Part shown: one piece after another, positions 63,449 through 64,000 of the stretch
Position numbering within the stretch: position 1 is the stretch's first letter
How the letters are laid out: each line of letters opens with the position of its first letter
DNA from: Bradyrhizobium sp. CCGUVB1N3
GTDB lineage: Bacteria > Pseudomonadota > Alphaproteobacteria > Rhizobiales > Xanthobacteraceae
DNA length: 64,000 bases
Direction of reading: 5' to 3'
Assembly: GCF_024199925.1 (NCBI RefSeq)
Contig: NZ_JANADR010000001.1
Coordinates: 5,583,501 to 5,647,500 of the forward strand
Translations under genes and position numbers: made by a program
The notes under the pieces: generated by a model
What the model was told of the DNA's origin: nothing
Databases searched by the model: none
What the model saw: the letters and a program-made list of their open reading frames with translations, nothing else

Positions 63449-63585
63449 CGTCCTGGCGAAAGCCAGGACCCATTACCCCAGGGAGTTGTTGTGGCAGAAG
63501 GCGCTGGCCACGGCTGCCCGCACAACTGCTTCCTCGGGTAATGGGTCCTGGATCAGCGCTCGCTACGCTCGCTTGTCCAGGACGA
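63449..63585. repeat. Inverted pair of CGTCCTGGCGAAAGCCAGGA repeats, right arm with an insertion
   Basis: The left unit (63449-63478) equals the repeat at 34811-34837. The right unit begins GGGTAATGGGTCCTGG at 63536 and ends GTCCAGGACGAC at 63585, but an extra 'ATCAGCGCTCGCTACGCTCGCTT'-type hairpin segment (quoted as a description; about 23 bases) replaces the central loop. Confidence 0.7.
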
Positions 63586-63605
63586 CGACCGGAGGATGAA
63601 CCGCG

Positions 63606-64000
63606 TTACTTCCCCCAGCGCAGCGCCAGCGCGTCGCGTTCCCTGGCGAGCTCGAGCAGGCCCGCGCGCGTGGCCGGGTGCAGCGGTTGCAGGGGGTGGC
63701 GCACGGCGTCGGACTTGATCACGCCGCCGGCCTGCATCATCGCCTTGCAGGCGATCAGGCCGCACTGGCGGTTCTCGTAATTGATCAGCGGCAGCCAGCG
63801 CTCATAGGCGGCCTTGGCCTCCTCGCGCTTGCCGGCGAAATAGGGATCGACGATCTGGCGGATACCGTCGGGATAGCCGCCGCCGGTCATCGCACCGGTG
63901 GCGCCGGCGTCGAGATCGGCCATCAGCGTGATCGCCTCCTCGCCGTCCCATGGACCTTCGATCGCGCTGCCGCCCGCCTCGATCAGGCTGCGCAGCTTCG
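63606..64000 (-). CDS. DapA-family (dihydrodipicolinate synthase-like) aldolase, C-terminal part (partial)
   Basis: The frame is open to the window edge, so only the last ~130 residues are seen. They match the C-terminal half of the DHDPS/NAL family: 'GATGAMTGGGYPDGIRQIVDPYFAGKREEAKAAYERWLPLINYE' (in pieces) and 'ACKAMMQAGGVIKSDAVRHP'. Such TIM-barrel enzymes act on 2-keto acids through a Schiff-base lysine, which lies outside this part. Members of this sub-type are often keto-deoxy-sugar acid dehydratases; the substrate is not decided here. Confidence 0.88.
   Translation of the reverse strand, partial: KLRSLIEAGGSAIEGPWDGEEAITLMADLDAGATGAMTGGGYPDGIRQIVDPYFAGKREEAKAAYERWLPLINYENRQCGLIACKAMMQAGGVIKSDAVRHPLQPLHPATRAGLLELARERDALALRWGK

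Overview
The window is high-GC DNA from an alphaproteobacterium. The gene content and order point to the Bradyrhizobium/Nitrobacteraceae group: hisD-UPF0262-LMW phosphatase-Maf-YacG synteny, a FixJ-type regulator, large sugar-free PRC-type autotransporters, several families of short intergenic palindromes, and a full rhizobial C-P lyase cluster. The genus is an inference; no rRNA is present.

Positions 1-26900 form an accessory, surface-protein region. It starts with the end of an amino-acid ABC binding protein and two coupled secreted proteins. It then holds four loci for classical (type Va) autotransporters: an intact 1207-aa protein (3292-6915), an intact 842-aa protein (15114-17642), a close paralogue split by an in-frame amber codon (17923-20424), and a very large repeat-built protein of about 1780 aa (20942-26281). 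A fifth autotransporter survives only as a C-terminal scrap near 12340-12545. Two intact AraC regulators, two AraC C-terminal scraps and a LuxR-type regulator sit among them. An IS3-family element (13322-14615) has cut an Omp25/31-like porin gene in two. A frameshifted hypothetical gene, a TPR-protein remnant and possible tRNA relics add to the picture of a region in flux.

Positions 26914-31090 are bounded by two direct copies of a tRNA-Phe block. The right copy looks normal; the left has changes at positions 9 and 12. Between them lies a ureide-degradation unit (ureidoglycine aminohydrolase, ureidoglycolate lyase, DctA transporter) with a divergent LysR regulator. The intact tRNA-Phe marks the likely border between accessory and core DNA.

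Positions 31200-46200 look like core chromosome: yacG, maf, an LMW phosphatase, UPF0262, hisD, DUF2948, then hydrolases, an EthD-like protein, a cNMP-binding/thioredoxin-reductase-like flavoprotein, tRNA-Thr, RidA, a FixJ-type response regulator, a Tat-exported dienelactone hydrolase, an O-acetylhomoserine sulfhydrylase and a sulfonate-type binding protein.

Positions 46757-61003 are a phosphonate utilisation locus: phnGHIJKLMN plus a PNPOx-fold gene on the minus strand, divergent phnF, an importer phnCDEE, and a plus-strand operon of a hexapeptide transferase, a second PhnM-like amidohydrolase and a DUF1045 protein with two HxT motifs. PhnF probably acts at a 28-bp palindrome in the phnG-phnF gap. 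No PhnP gene is visible, and the DUF1045 2H-phosphoesterase-like protein is a good candidate for the missing cyclic-phosphate step. The window ends with a membrane protein, an SBP56-family methanethiol oxidase and part of a DapA-family gene.
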